Below, one piece after another: positions 23,664 to 36,277 of a stretch of 64,000 nucleotides of DNA (the stretch's first letter is position 1; the number at the start of each line of letters is the position of its first letter). This stretch comes from Progne subis subis (lineage: Eukaryota; Chordata; Aves; Passeriformes; Hirundinidae). Made by a program: the position numbers and the translations under genes. The stretch spans positions 1 through 64,000 of the forward strand of contig JAKJHU010001531.1 of the NCBI GenBank assembly GCA_022316685.1. The letters run 5' to 3'. The notes beneath the pieces were generated by a model. That model saw only the letters and a program-made list of their open reading frames with translations. It was not told the origin of the DNA and ran no database searches.

Positions 23664-24492
23664 CCATAATTTCAGCATTATTTTCCATTCCGCTCTTTTT
23701 GATCATATCTACGTTCCGGAGCACTTGTTAGACTTGGTTTTCTGATTTCAAGATTTAATCCCCTTTCCTGAAAAGAAAAGCCTTCCTTTCAGGAAAGGGA
23801 ATGAAATCTTGCGATTTCAGTAAGGATTAAACTGGCAAGCTTTGCTCCATTTCCCTGCACTTCTTGTCATCCCATTCACTACCATGGTTTTCACATGGTT
23901 TTGAAAATTTATGCGTTTTTTTTCACATTTTGTTTCTTCAGATTGCTCTCCTGTCTCTGAATTTACATATCTTCCCGCGTTTAAGGATTGGATTTGGAGT
24001 AATTTGAGCAAGTTATGGCCTTTTTCACGGGCCCTCATTTCGTCTCAGTCTTCTTGGCTGTGATACCTCCATTTCCATAATTTCTGCATTTTTTTCCATT
24101 CCCCTCTTTTTTATCATATCTCCTTTCTGGAGCACTTGTTAGACTCGGTTTTCTGATTTCAAGATTTTATCCCCTTTCCTGAAAAGAAAAGCGTTCTTTT
24201 CAGCAAAGGGAATGGAATCTTGCAATTCCAATGAGGATTAAACTGGCAAGCTTTACTCTATTTCCCTGCAATTCTTGTCATCGCATTCACTATCGTTGTT
24301 TTCACATGGTTTTGAAAATTTTTGCTTTTTTTTTTTCACATTTTTTTTCTTCAGATTGCTCTCTTGTCTCTGAATTTACATTTCTTCCCGCGTTTAAGGA
24401 TTGGATTTGGAGTAATTTGAGCAAGTTATGGTCTTTTTCACTGGCCCTCATTTCATGTCAGTCCTCTTGGCTGTGATACCACCATTTCCATA
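23664..24492 (+). repeat. Satellite spacer between paired solo LTRs (2 monomers)
   Basis: Equivalent of 9619-10449; two forward monomers. Confidence 0.95.
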
Positions 24493-25166
24493 TGTCTCGG
24501 TTTGAAAAAGACAGGTGTCTGCTAAGGAGAGTCAGGCCTATCTAGGAAAATGCGGAATTTAAATCCTTCCCTCCGTGTTATTATAATTTGGAAGATTAAA
24601 AGAAAAACTTTTCGGTCAGAGCTATGGGGAAAAGGAATAACTGTCCTTTACTAGTAAATATAACAGGACAGAGAAACAACAACAGCAATTATAATAACAG
24701 TAAAACAGAACCAAAGAACCCTGAGGGCAAACGGTGGAAAGCTCCGGCGCTGGTGGCTGGAAGCTGGAAGCGGTGGACTGTCCTCAGCAGGCAGGGGGTG
24801 CCCCGGCAGGCAAGGTGGGCAGTGCCGGAGAAGCCGCAGCGGCTGTACAAGGGTTGACCCAAAAATCCAGCAGGACTGCAAAGAAACTCCGAATTCCTGG
24901 GCACTCTAACAGATGGTAGAATTCCCAGGACCAAACTCCTCCGGTAGCCGTGGACTCCAGGCAGCCAGCCGTCGCCCGATCCGTGCTCCCCGGAAGACTG
25001 GGAGCAGTGAGTCCACACCTCAGCTCTCCCAGGAGCCTCCTCCCTCCCCCAAAACCAAGTGATCAACTTCTTTTGTCAGGTTAAGCACCGCTTACCAATC
25101 CCTACTTAAAAATCTAGCAACTCATGGGGGGGAAAAATTCTACAGGAGAACTTAACCCTCATTACA
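24493..25166 (+). mobile_element. Solo LTR copy 5
   Basis: Equivalent of copy 3. The 3' end reads CTCATTACA before CCATA, unlike the CTCAACA of copies 2, 4, 6, 7 and 8. Confidence 0.85.
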
Positions 25167-25571
25167 CCATAATTTCAGCATTATTTTCCATTCCCCTCTT
25201 TTTGATCATATCTCCTTTTCAGAGCACTTGTTAGACCTGGTTTTCTGATTTCAAGATTTAATCCCCTTTCCTGAAAAAAACGCCTTCCTTTCAGGAAAGG
25301 GAATGGAATCTTGCAATTCCTGTGAGGTTAAACTGGCAAGCTTTACTCCATTTCCCTGCACTTCTTGTCATCCCATTCACTATCATTGTTTTCACATGGT
25401 TTTGAAAAGTTTTGCTTTTTTTTTCACATTTTGTTTCTTCAGACTGCTCTCCTGTCTCTGAGTTTTCCTTTCTTCCTTGCGTTTAAGGATTGGATTTGGA
25501 GTAATTTGAGGAAGTTATGGTCTTTTTAACTGGTCCCTCATTTCATCTCAGTCATCTTGGCTGTGACCCCT
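25167..25571 (+). repeat. Satellite monomer between solo LTR and E1 copy B
   Basis: Single monomer ending with the CCCCT target sequence (25567-25571). Confidence 0.95.
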
Positions 25572-26229
25572 TGTCCTGGGGTGACTGTGTATCCCCAATT
25601 GTCTGTTGGCTGCAGGGGGGTGGGCAAGCGCGGTTTGTTTTTCCCCAGGAAAACTCTGCTCCTCGGAGTGACCTTGAAGCGGGGGAGCTGGAACTCGGCG
25701 AGACTGAAGAAGCTCTGTTGTTTTTTCCCGGGCAGTTAGTTAGTTTTAGTGCTAGCATAGTTTAGACGCTGTAGAATAGCTGAAGCTTTTTGCTTTCTTC
25801 TTTTTTCCTTTTTTTTTCTTTCCTTTTTCTTTTTTTCTTTTTTTTTTTTTTTTTTGCCCTCTCCTCAGAACTGTTCCAACCTCTCCGGACTGCGGACCTG
25901 GGAAGCACCGGGGGGCCTCCACAGGGGACCCACCCCACCGAGATCACCAAGACCAGCCCTGCACATCTTTTTTTTTTCCAACGTCAGCGGAGAGAGAGTG
26001 GTGGAGCACACTGACAATCTTCAAGAGGAGAGACTTTCTTTAAGTTTGTTATCCCTCCATAAGCGGCACGAAGCTCTTGTCATCGGGTATTGTGCTGGGA
26101 GTGCTTTGCCTGTTTAATAAACAGGTTGTTTCCACTTCTCTCTGAGGAAGTTTTTTCCCGAACCAGTTGGGGGAGGGGAGAGGGGCCCCTTGGGAGGATT
26201 TCTCCCAAAATCTGCCTGAAACCACGACA
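25572..26229 (+). repeat. E1 copy B 5' LTR (658 bp)
   Basis: Same ends as the copy A LTR. The T/C-rich tract differs in length. AATAAA hairpin at 26109-26125. The primer-binding site TGGCGCCCGACGTGGGGC follows at 26237-26254. Confidence 0.9.
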
Positions 26230-26305
26230 AACTTCTTGGCGCCCGACGTGGGGCTCGAGAGAGTGGAAAAACCCTGAACTGATTAGTATTTAGCAGTCAG
26301 TAAAT

Positions 26306-28223
26306 ATGCTGTTTGAACTCATGTCTCTTGGGGTGGGGGCCTTGATGTGTTTTGGATCCTTCGGCTTCTTTGAGGTCTTAATACCTTTGTGGTCCTTAGG
26401 TTTATTTGCATATCCAGAGATAGCCCCAATATTGTCATTAATACACAGTTTTTACAGTAGAGGGACGCGGATTAGAGTAGCTATTGGCCTTGGCTTAATG
26501 ATAATAATTTGTAGGAAGTTTATAAAGGTGCTGAGGTCTATTCCTTCTATGTATGGGTCATGGTTATGGTTATTCACCCTGTTTGTGGGAGGAGGAGCAG
26601 AGGATGAAGTGTTGCAGTCTTTTGTTTCCTTCTTCTCCTCTGAATCGGTTGAATCATTGCTGGAGAATGTTGAGTTTCCCCTGAGTGTTAAAGAGACCAT
26701 CTTTCTGGTATGTCATCTGGTAAGCCTCCTCTATACAGTCTGCAGCTTCTCTAAAATATGGGCTGAGATTTCTAGAGGGGCTGATGAAACTCCTGACCCA
26801 GGCAGAGGAAATCCTGAGTGGTGTGGAGAATGGGAGGATATGGGCCAACTCCTCAAGGAATTCTCTGACCCTGTAGTCTGGGATTTTCCACGGGAACAAA
26901 TTCAGAATCCAGTGGAGCTGGGGAAATACCTGAAAGAGAGGTACCATGATGGCTCTAAGGGGGAGAAGGTCGCTGCACTAAGCTGGGCCCTGGCATATGC
27001 TTATCGCACATTGCTAGAGACTGTAGGGCAGCAGACAGAGGCACGGGGGAAGGGATACAAATCAACAGCTACCCCAGTCACTCAGGCTGCAGCCAACACC
27101 CCAGACAGTAAGCCTAAGCCCCTGGCAGTTGCTCCAGCAAAGAAGCACACACATAAAACCGATCGACCAGTGGACGATGATGATCCAAGAGAAGGACCTT
27201 CACCAAAATCAGAAGCCAAATCTTCCAGCACAGGATCAGAAGCCAATATTGACTCCTTTTCCCTGAAGGACCTTCGAGGCCTAAGAAAAGATTACCGGCG
27301 ACAACCTGATGAATCTATAATTAGTTGGTTAGTCCGTCTTTGGGATGCCGCAGGTGAGGCTACAATTCTGGATGGCACTGAAGCGAGGCATCTGGGATCC
27401 CTGTCACATGATCCAGTCATCGACCAGGAGATGATGAGAGAGGCTAGTCCTTGCAGTCTCTGGATACGGGTCCTAGGAAGCGTGGCAGAAAGATACTTAT
27501 GTGCAGATGATCTCTATATCCAGCAAACCCCATGGAATACCATAGAACAAGGGATTCAACGCTTGAGAGAAATGGCAGTGGCAGAGATGGTTTTCTCAGA
27601 TGACATAAACACTAGGAACCCAGACTTGGTATCATGTACATCTGTGATGTGGCGAAAACTTATACGACTCGGACCATTAGAATACGCTTCTGCTTTAGCA
27701 GTAATGAAGCGGGAGGACATGGAGGAAACTGTGCTTGATATGGCGAAGAAGCTCCGAGCATATGCAGATGCTGTGCATGGTCCAACACACGCCAGAATCG
27801 CAGCTGTGGAAACACATCCTACAGAAACTAGAGGATAAGATAGATGAGAATCATAAGAGACTCAGGGAGGAGATTAGAGAGGACCTTCTCCAAATCTCAG
27901 CAGTACAGATCAGAGGTTCTGGTACCCAACGTAGACGCTCCCCGGCTAGGGAGAGAGGGTACACTCCACGCGCTGAGCTGTGGTTCTTCCTGCGGGATTG
28001 CGGAGAAAATATGAACAGATGGGATGGAAAATCTACGGCTGCCCTGGCACAACGGGTGCGTGAATTGAAGGAAGTCAAGACTCAAAGAGGGAGTTCCACC
28101 AAAAGGGAAGCGGCTCCAGTTGCCCGTAGCCGAACGGCCAGGTATGACGATGATGACATGCCCGACCCCCTTGAAGGAACCTCTAAGGCATATGCTCAAG
28201 GAAAGAAGGATAACCAGGCTTAG
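26306..28223 (+). pseudogene. E1 Gag, copy B, one frameshift
   Basis: Same protein as the copy A Gag up to the coiled coil. An extra C at about 27817 (CACATCCTAC against CACATCTAC) ends the first frame at 27838 after 510 codons. The remaining gag is open in the next frame from 27735 to the UAG at 28221-28223. Whether this indel is real or a consensus error cannot be told from sequence alone. The hydrophobic N-terminus, acidic linker and capsid-like region are unchanged. Confidence 0.8.
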
Positions 28224-29492
28224 AGGGGCCCTGCCTCTAGCCAGGTAGAGGCTAGGGAAAACCGTGTATTTTGGACTGTGTGGATTCGTTGGCCTGGCAC
28301 ATCAGAACCACAAAAATATGAGGCCTTGGTTGATACTGGTGCGCAGTGCACATTAATGCCATCAAGACATGTAGGGGCAGAATCTGTCTCTATTGCTGGT
28401 GTGACAGGGGGATCACAGGATTTTACTGTGGTGGAAGCTGATGTGAACCTGACTGGAAATGAGTGGGAGAAACACCCTATTGTGACTGGCCCAGAGGCCC
28501 CATGTATTTTGGGCATAGATTACCTCCGAAGTGGGTATTTCAAAGACCCGAAAGGACTCAGGTGGGCATTCGGGATTGCGGCTGTAGTGACAGAGGGCAT
28601 CCGGCAATTGAACACCTTGCCTGGACTGTCCAAGAATCCCTCTGCAGTAGGACTCTTGAAAGTACAAGAACAACGGGTACCAATTGCCACTTCTATAGTA
28701 CACCGCCGACAGTATAGAACCACTCGAGATGCTGTGATTCCCATTCATAAGATGATTCAAGAGCTGGAGAGCCAAGGGGTGGTTAGTAAAACCCACTCAC
28801 CCTTCAACAGCCCCATTTGGCCTGTGCGCAAATCTGAAGGAGAATGGAGATTGACTGTGGACTACCGTGCATTGAATGAGGTGACACCACCACTGAGTGC
28901 TGCTGTGCCAGACATGTTGGAGCTCCAGTATGAGCTGGAGTCCAAGGCAGCAAAATGGTATGCCACAGTTGATATTGCCAATGCATTTTTCTCCATTCCT
29001 TTGGCAGCAGAATGCAGGCCTCAGTTTGCCTTCACATGGAGGGGCGTGCAGTACACCTGGAATCGACTGCCCCAGGGGTGGAAGCACAGTCCTACCATCT
29101 GCCATGGACTGATCCAAGCTGCACTGGGAAAGGGTGAGGCTCCGGAGCACCTACAGTATATCAATGACATCATTGTGTGGGGGAACACGGCAATGGAAGT
29201 GTTTGAGAAAGGAGAGAAGATCATCCAAATTCTCCTGAAAGCTGGTTTTGCCATCAAGCAGAGCAAGGTCAAGGGACCTGCCCGAGAGATCCAGTTCCTG
29301 GGAGTAAAGTGGCAAGATGGACGGCGGCAGATTCCTACCGATGTCATCAACAAGATCACAGCGATGTCTCCACCAACCAATAAGAAGGAGACACAAGCTT
29401 TCCTAGGTGCTATAGGTTTCTGGAGGATGCATATTCCCGAGTATAGTCAGATTGTGAGCCCTCTTTACCCGGTCACCCGAAAAAAAGAATGA
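28224..29492 (+). pseudogene. E1 Pol part 1: protease and RT, copy B
   Basis: In frame with the second gag segment after the UAG; first Met at 28278 (404 aa). Protease DTGA, RT motif A TVDIANAFF, LPQG and the altered YIND box are as in copy A. It ends at 29492 through the same A7 frameshift. It differs from copy A by only a couple of residues (for example IPEYSQ against IPKYSQ). Confidence 0.85.
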
Positions 29493-29624
29493 TTTCCACT
29501 GGGGCCCTGAGCAGCAACAAGCTTTTGCCCAGATCAAGCAGGAGATGGCTCATGCAGTGGCCCTTGGCCCAGTGAGGACAGGACCAGATGTGAAGAACGT
29601 GCTCTACTCAGCAAGCCGGGAACA

Positions 29625-30513
29625 ATGGCCTGTCCTGGAGCCTTTGGCAGAAGGTGCCTGGTGAGACTCGAGGCCGGCCACTGGGATTTTGGAGTCGAAG
29701 CTACAGAGGGTGAAAATTTTGGCCTCACAGATGAAGAACAAGAGCAAGTGACACGGGCTGAAGAGGCTCCACCATACAACCAATTGCCAGCAGAGGAGAC
29801 GCATTATGCCCTTTTCACTGACGGTTCCTGTCGTATTGTAGGGATGAACCGGAAGTGGAAAGCAACCGTGTGGAGTCCCACACGACAAGTTGCTGAGGCC
29901 ACTGAAGGAGAGGGTGGATCAAGTCAACTTGCAGAACTCAAGGCTGTTCAATTGGCCTTGGATATTGCTGAAAGAGAGGGGTGGCCGAGGCTCTACCTCT
30001 ACACTGATTCATGGATGGTAGCCAATGCTCTGTGGGGATGGCTGAAGAGGTGGAAAGAGGCTAATTGGCAGCGTGGAGGGGAAACCAATTTGGGCTGCTG
30101 AGGAGTGGAAAGACATTGCTACCAGGGTAGGGAGACTACCTGTGAAAGTCCGCCACGTAGATGCCCACATCCCCAAGAGCAGAGCTAATGAAGAGCATCG
30201 AAACAACGAGCAGGTAGATCGGGCAGCAAAAATAGAAGTGTCAAAGATTGATTTACATTGGGAACACAAGGGAGAGTTGTTCCTAGCTCGATGGGCCCAT
30301 GATGCCTCAGGCCATCAGGGTAGAGATGCCACCTATAAGTGGGCCCGAGACCGAGGGGTGGATCTAACCATGGACAGTATTTCTCAGGTTATCCATGACT
30401 GTGAGACGTGTGCTGCCATCAAGCAGGCCAAGCGGGTGAAGCCATGTGAAAACAACACTACTGAATGGGATGACAAGAATTGCAGGGAAATGGAGCACAG
30501 CTTGCCATTTTAA
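29625..30513 (+). pseudogene. E1 Pol part 3: RNase H and integrase N-terminus, copy B
   Basis: As copy A, but an extra G at about 30079 (GGAGGGGAAACC) splits the frame into 29625-30101 and 30073-30513. It retains FTDGSC, AELKAV, YTDSWM, HDASGH and CETC. It ends in the same satellite-derived tail after the break at 30443. The connection remnant before it (29488-29710) also carries the shared A7 shift and a one-base insertion near 29612. Confidence 0.8.
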
Positions 30514-30675
30514 TCCTCACTGGAATTGCAAGATTTCATTTCCTTTGCTGAAAGGAAGCCTTCCTTTCTGGAAAGGGAATGGAATCTTGCTATTTCACTG
30601 AGGATTAAACTGGCAAGCTTTGCCCCATTTCCCTGCAGTTCTTGTCATCCCATTCACTACCATGGTTCTCACATG
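30442..30675 (+). repeat. Fold-back palindrome at E1 copy B break
   Basis: Inverted satellite 30442-30552, then forward satellite, with the same joint and turn as at 16387. Here the turn reads GCTGAAAGGAAGCCTTCC, so the dyad is better preserved than in copy A. Confidence 0.85.
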
Positions 30676-32958
30676 GTTTTGAAAAATTTTGGGTTTTTTA
30701 TTTACATTTTCTTTTTTCAGATTGCTCTTCTGTGTCTGAGTTTGCATTTCTTCCCACGTTTAAGGATTGGATTTGGAGTAATTTGAGCAAGTTATGGTCT
30801 TTTTCACTGGCCCTCATTTCATCTCAGTCTTCTTGGCTGTGATCCCTCCCTTTCCACAATTTCTGCATTTTTTGCCATTCCGCACTTTTTGATCATATCT
30901 CCTTTTCAGAGCACTTGTTAGACTTGGTTTTCTGATTTCAAGATTTCATTCCCTTTCCTGGAAAGGAAAGACTCCCTTTCATGAAAGGGAATGGAATCTT
31001 GCAATGCCAGTGAAGATTAAATTGGCCAGCTTGGCTCCATTTCCCTACACTTCCTGCCATCTTATTCACTATCATTGTTTTCACATGGTTTTGGAAATTT
31101 TTCGGTTTTTTATTCACATTTTGTTTCTTCTGATTGCTCTCCTGTCTCTGAATTTACATTTCTTCCCGCGTTTAAGGATTGGATTTGGAGTAATTTGAAC
31201 AAGTTATGGTCTTTTCCCTGGCCCTCATTTCATCTCAGTCTTCTTGGCTGTGAACCCTCCCTTTCCATAATTTCTGCATTTTTTTCCATTCCGCTCTTTC
31301 CATAATTTCTGCATTTTTTTCCATTCCGCTCTTTTTGATAATATCTCCTTTCCAGAGCACTCGTTAGACTTGGTTTTCTGATTTCAAGATTTAATCCCCT
31401 TTTCTGAAAAGAAAAGCATTCCTTTCAGGAAAGGGAAGGAAATCTTGCTATTTCAGTGAGGATTAAATGGGAAATCTTTGCTCCATTTCCCTGCACTTCT
31501 TGTCATCCCATTCACTATCATTGTTTTCACATGGTTTTGAAAATTTTTGCTTTTTTTTTTTTTCACATTTTGTTTCTTCAGATTGCTCTCCTGTGTCTGA
31601 ATTTACATTTCTTCCGGCGTTTAAGGATTGGTTTTGGAGTAATTTGAGCAAGTTATGGTCTTTTTCACTGGCCCTCATTTCATCTCAGTCCTCTTGGCTG
31701 TGACCCCTCCCTTTCCATAAATTCTGCATTTTTTGCCATTCCGCTCTTTTTGAACTTATCTCCTTTCCAGAGCACTTGTTAGACTTGGTTGTCTGTTTTC
31801 AAGATTTAATCCCCTTTCCTGAAAAGAAAAGCCTTCCTTTCAGGACAGGGAATGAAATCGTGCAATTTCAGTGAGGATTAAACTGGCAAGCTTTGGTCCA
31901 TTTCCATGCACTTCTTGTCATCCCATTCACTATCATTGATTTCACATGGTTCTAAAAATTTTTGCTTTTTTTTTCACATTTTGTTTCTTCAGATTGCTCT
32001 CCTGTCTGTGAATTTACATTTCTTCCCGCATTTAAGGATTGGATTTGGAGTAATTTGAGCAAGTTATGGTCTTTTTCACTGGCCCTCATTTCATCTCAGT
32101 CCTCTGGCCTGTGATCCCCCCATTTCCAAAATTTTCTGGTGGTATTTCCATTCCACTCTTTTTGATCATATCTCCTTTCAGGAGCACTTGTTAGACTTGG
32201 TTTTCTGATTTCTAGATTTAATACCTTTCCTGAAATGAAAAGCCTTCCTTTCAGCAAAGGAAATGAAATCTTGCAATTCCAGTGAGGATTAAAATGGCAA
32301 GCTGTGCTCCATTTCCCTGCACTTCTTGTCATCCCATTCAGTAGTGTTGTTTTCACATGGTTTTAAAAATTTTTGCTTTTTTTTTCACAATTTGTCTTTT
32401 CAGATTGCTCTCCTGTCTCTGAATTTACATTTCTTCCTTGCCTTTAAGGATTGGATTTGGAGTAATTTGAGCAAGTTATGGTCTTTTTCACTGGTTCTCA
32501 TTTCATCTCGGTCCTCTTGGCTGTGACCCCTCCATTTCCAAAAAATTTCTGCATTTTTTTTACATTCCCCTCTTTTTGATCATATCTCTTTTCAGGAGCA
32601 CTTGCTAGACTTGCTCATATGATTTCAAAATTTAATCCCTTTCTTTAAAAGGAAATACTTCTTTTCAGCAAAGGGAATGGAATCTTTCAATTCCTGTGAG
32701 GATTAAACTGGCAAGCTTTATTCTTTTTCCCTGCAATTCTTGTCATCGCATTCACTATCGTTGTTTTCACATGGTTTTGAAAATTTTTGCTTTTTATTTT
32801 TTCACATTTTTTTTCTTCAGATTGCTCTCTTGTCTCTGAATTTACATTTCTTCCCGCGTTTAAGGATTGGATTTGGAGTAATTTGAGCAAGTTATGGTCT
32901 TTTTCACTGGCCCTCATTTCATGTCAGTCCTCTTCGCTGTGATACCACCATTTCCATA
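30553..32958 (+). repeat. 412-bp satellite array, block 8 (about 6 monomers)
   Basis: Forward satellite, ten monomers shorter than the equivalent block 5. Three joins explain the loss: near 30790 (jump equal to three monomers), near 30930 (six) and near 31500 (one). A 44-bp-type internal duplication lies at 31265-31333. Confidence 0.93.
31265..31333 (+). repeat. Short internal tandem duplication within one monomer
   Basis: CCATAATTTCTGC...CATTCCGCTCTTT is present twice in a row, as at 2242-2310. The equivalent monomer in the preceding unit (about 20910) has it once. Confidence 0.85.
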
Positions 32959-33630
32959 TGTCTCGGTTTGAAAAAGACAGGTGTCTGCTAAGGAGAGTCA
33001 GGCCTATCTAGGAAAATGCGGAATTTAAATCCTTCCCTCCGTGTTATTATAATTTGGAAGATTAAATGAAAACTTTTCGGTCAGAGCTATGGGGAAAAGG
33101 AATAACTGTCCTTTAGTAGTAAATATAACAGGACAGAGAAACAACAACAGCAATTATAATAACAGTAAAACAGAACCAAAGAACCCTGAGGGCAAACGGT
33201 GGAAAGCTCCGGCGCTGGTGGCTGGAAGCTGGAAGCGGTGGACTGTCCTCAGCAGGCAGGGGGTGCCCCGGCAGGCAAGGTGGGCAGTGCCGGAGAAGCC
33301 GCAGCGGCTGTACAAGGGTTGACCCAAAAATCCAGCAGGACTGCGAAGAAACTCCGAATTCCTAGGCACTCTAACAGATGGTAGAATTCCCAGGACCAAA
33401 CTCCTCCGGCAGCCGTGGACTCCAGGCAGCCAGCCGTCGCCCGATCCGTGCTCCCCGGAAGACTGAGAGCAGTGAGTCCACACCTCAGCTCTCCCAGCAG
33501 CCTCCTCCCTCCCCCAAAACCAAGTGATCAACTTCTTTTGTCAGGTTAAGCACCGCTTACCAATCCCTACTTAAAAATCTAGCAACTCATGGGGGGGGAA
33601 AAATTCTACAGGAGAACTTAACCCTCAACA
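32959..33630 (+). mobile_element. Solo LTR copy 6, full length
   Basis: Equivalent of copies 2 and 4: TG...CA ends, CCATA flanks on both sides, 672 bp. Confidence 0.85.
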
Positions 33631-34458
33631 CCATAATTTCAGCATTATTTTCCATTCCGCTCTTTTTGATCATATCTACGTTCCGGAGCACTTGTTAGAC
33701 TTGGTTTTCTGATTTCAAGATTTAATCCCCTTTCCTGAAAAGAAAAGCCTTCCTTTCAGGAAAGGGAATGAAATCTTGCGATTTCAGTAAGGATTAAACT
33801 GGCAAGCTTTGCTCCATTTCCCTGCACTTCTTGTCATCCCATTCACTACCATGGTTTTCACATGGTTTTGAAAATTTATGCGTTTTTTTCACATTTTGTT
33901 TCTTCAGATTGCTCTCCTGTCTCTGAATTTACATATCTTCCCGCGTTTAAGGATTGGATTTGGAGAAATTTGAGCAAGTTATGGCCTTTTTCACGGGCCC
34001 TCATTTCGTCTCAGTCTTCTTGGCTGTGATACCTCCATTTCCATAATTTCTGCATTTTTTTCCATTCCCCTCTTTTTTATCATATCTCCTTTCTGGAGCA
34101 CTTGTTAGACTCGGTTTTCTGATTTCAAGATTTCATCCCCTTTCCTGAAAAGAAAAGCGTTCTTTTCAGCAAAGGGAATGGAATCTTGCAATTCCAATGA
34201 GGATTAAACTGGCAAGCTTTACTCTATTTCCCTGCAATTCTTGTCATCGCATTCACTATCGTTGTTTTCACATGGTTTTGAAAATTTTTGCTTTTTTTTT
34301 TTCACATTTTTTTTCTTCAGATTGCTCTCTTGTCTCTGAATTTACATTTCTTCCCGCGTTTAAGGATTGGATTTGGAGTAATTTGAGCAAGTTATGGTCT
34401 TTTTCACTGGCCCTCATTTCATGTCAGTCCTCTTGGCTGTGATACCACCATTTCCATA
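33631..34458 (+). repeat. Satellite spacer between paired solo LTRs (2 monomers)
   Basis: Equivalent of 9619-10449. Confidence 0.95.
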
Positions 34459-35130
34459 TGTCTCGGTTTGAAAAAGACAGGTGTCTGCTAAGGAGAGTCA
34501 GGCCTATCTAGGAAAATGCGGAATTTAAATCCTTCCCTCCGTGTTATTATAATTTGGAAGATTAAAAGAAAAACTTTTCGGTCAGAGCTATGGGGAAAAG
34601 GAATAACTGTCCTTTACTAGTAAATATAACAGGACAGAGAAACAACAACAGCAATTATAATAACAGTAAAACAGAACCAAAGAACCCTGAGGGCAAACGG
34701 TGGAAAGCTCCGGCGCTGGTGGCTGGAAGCTGGAAGCGGTGGACTGTCCTCAGCAGGCAGGGGGTGCCCCGGCAGGCAAGGTGGGCAGTGCCGGAGAAGC
34801 CGCAGCGGCTGTACAAGGGTTGACCCAAAAATCCAGCAGGACTGCAAAGAAACTCCGAATTCCTGGGCACTCTAACAGATGGTAGAATTCCCAGGACCAA
34901 ACTCCTCCGGTAGCCGTGGACTCCAGGCAGCCAGCCGTCGCCCGATCCGTGCTCCCCGGAAGACTGGGAGCAGTGAGTCCACACCTCAGCTCTCCCAGGA
35001 GCCTCCTCCCTCCCCCAAAACCAAGTGATCAACTTCTTTTGTCAGGTTAAGCACCGCTTACCAATCCCTACTTAAAAATCTAGCAACTCATGGGGGGGAA
35101 AAATTCTACAGGAGAACTTAACCCTCAACA
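34459..35130 (+). mobile_element. Solo LTR copy 7
   Basis: Equivalent of copies 3 and 5, but with the regular CTCAACA end followed by CCATA. Confidence 0.85.
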
Positions 35131-35536
35131 CCATAATTTCAGCATTATTTTCCATTCCCCTCTTTTTGATCATATCTCCTTTTCAGAGCACTTGTTAGAC
35201 CTGGTTTTCTGATTTCAAGATTTAATCCCCTTTCCTGAAAAAAACGCCTTCCTTTCAGGAAAGGGAATGGAATCTTGCAATTCCTGTGAGGTTAAACTGG
35301 CAAGCTTTACTCCATTTCCCTGCACTTCTTGTCATCCCATTCACTATCATTGTTTTCACATGGTTTTGAAAAGTTTTGCTTTTTTTTTTCACATTTTGTT
35401 TCTTCAGACTGCTCTCCTGTCTCTGAGTTTTCCTTTCTTCCTTGCGTTTAAGGATTGGATTTGGAGTAATTTGAGGAAGTTATGGTCTTTTTAACTGGTC
35501 CCTCATTTCATCTCAGTCATCTTGGCTGTGACCCCT
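35131..35536 (+). repeat. Satellite monomer between solo LTR and E1 copy C
   Basis: Single monomer ending with CCCCT. Confidence 0.95.
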
Positions 35537-36201
35537 TGTCCTGGGGTGACTGTGTATCCCCAATTGTCTGTTGGCTGCAGGGGGGTGGGCAAGCGCGGTT
35601 TGTTTTTCCCCAGGAAAACTCTGCTCCTCGGAGTGACCTTGAAGCGGGGGAGCTGGAACTCGGCGAGACTGAAGAAGCTCTGTTGTTTTTTCCCGGGCAG
35701 TTAGTTAGTTTTAGTGCTAGCATAGTTTAGACGCTGTAGAATAGCTGAAGCTTTTTGCTTTCTTCTTTTTTTCCTTTTTTTTTTTCTTTCCTTTTTTCTT
35801 TTTTTTCTTTTTTTTTTTTTTTTTTTTGCCCTCTCCTCAGAACTGTTCCAACCTCTCCGGACTGCGGACCTGGGAAGCACCGGGGGGCCTCCACAGGGGA
35901 CCCACCCCACCGAGATCACCAAGACCAGCCCTGCACATCTTTTTTTTTTCCAACGTCAGCGGAGAGAGAGTGGTGGAGCACACTGACAATCTTCAAGAGG
36001 AGAGACTTTCTTTAAGTTTGTTATCCCTCCATAAGCGGCACGAAGCTCTTGTCATCGGGTATTGTGCTGGGAGTGCTTTGCCTGTTTAATAAACAGGTTG
36101 TTTCCACTTCTCTCTGAGGAAGTTTTTTCCCGAACCAGTTGGGGGAGGGGAGAGGGGCCCCTTGGGAGGATTTCTCCCAAAATCTGCCTGAAACCACGAC
36201 A
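35537..36201 (+). repeat. E1 copy C 5' LTR (665 bp)
   Basis: Same ends as the other E1 LTRs; AATAAA hairpin at 36081-36097. The primer-binding site follows at 36209-36226. Confidence 0.9.
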
Positions 36202-36277
36202 AACTTCTTGGCGCCCGACGTGGGGCTCGAGAGAGTGGAAAAACCCTGAACTGATTAGTATTTAGCAGTCAGTAAAT

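Larger units (their letters stand above)
25572..30443 (+). mobile_element. E1 copy B: ERV-L-like provirus, 3'-truncated
   Basis: Same insertion point, same gene order and same 3' break as copy A, with very few substitutions against it. It has extra one-base indels in gag (about 27818), near 29612 and in RNase H (about 30079). It shares with A alone the variants CTGGGAAAGGGTGAG in RT and GATTTACATTGGG in IN, where C and D have CTGGAAAAGG and GATTTAGATTGGG. A and B are therefore the closest pair. Confidence 0.88.
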
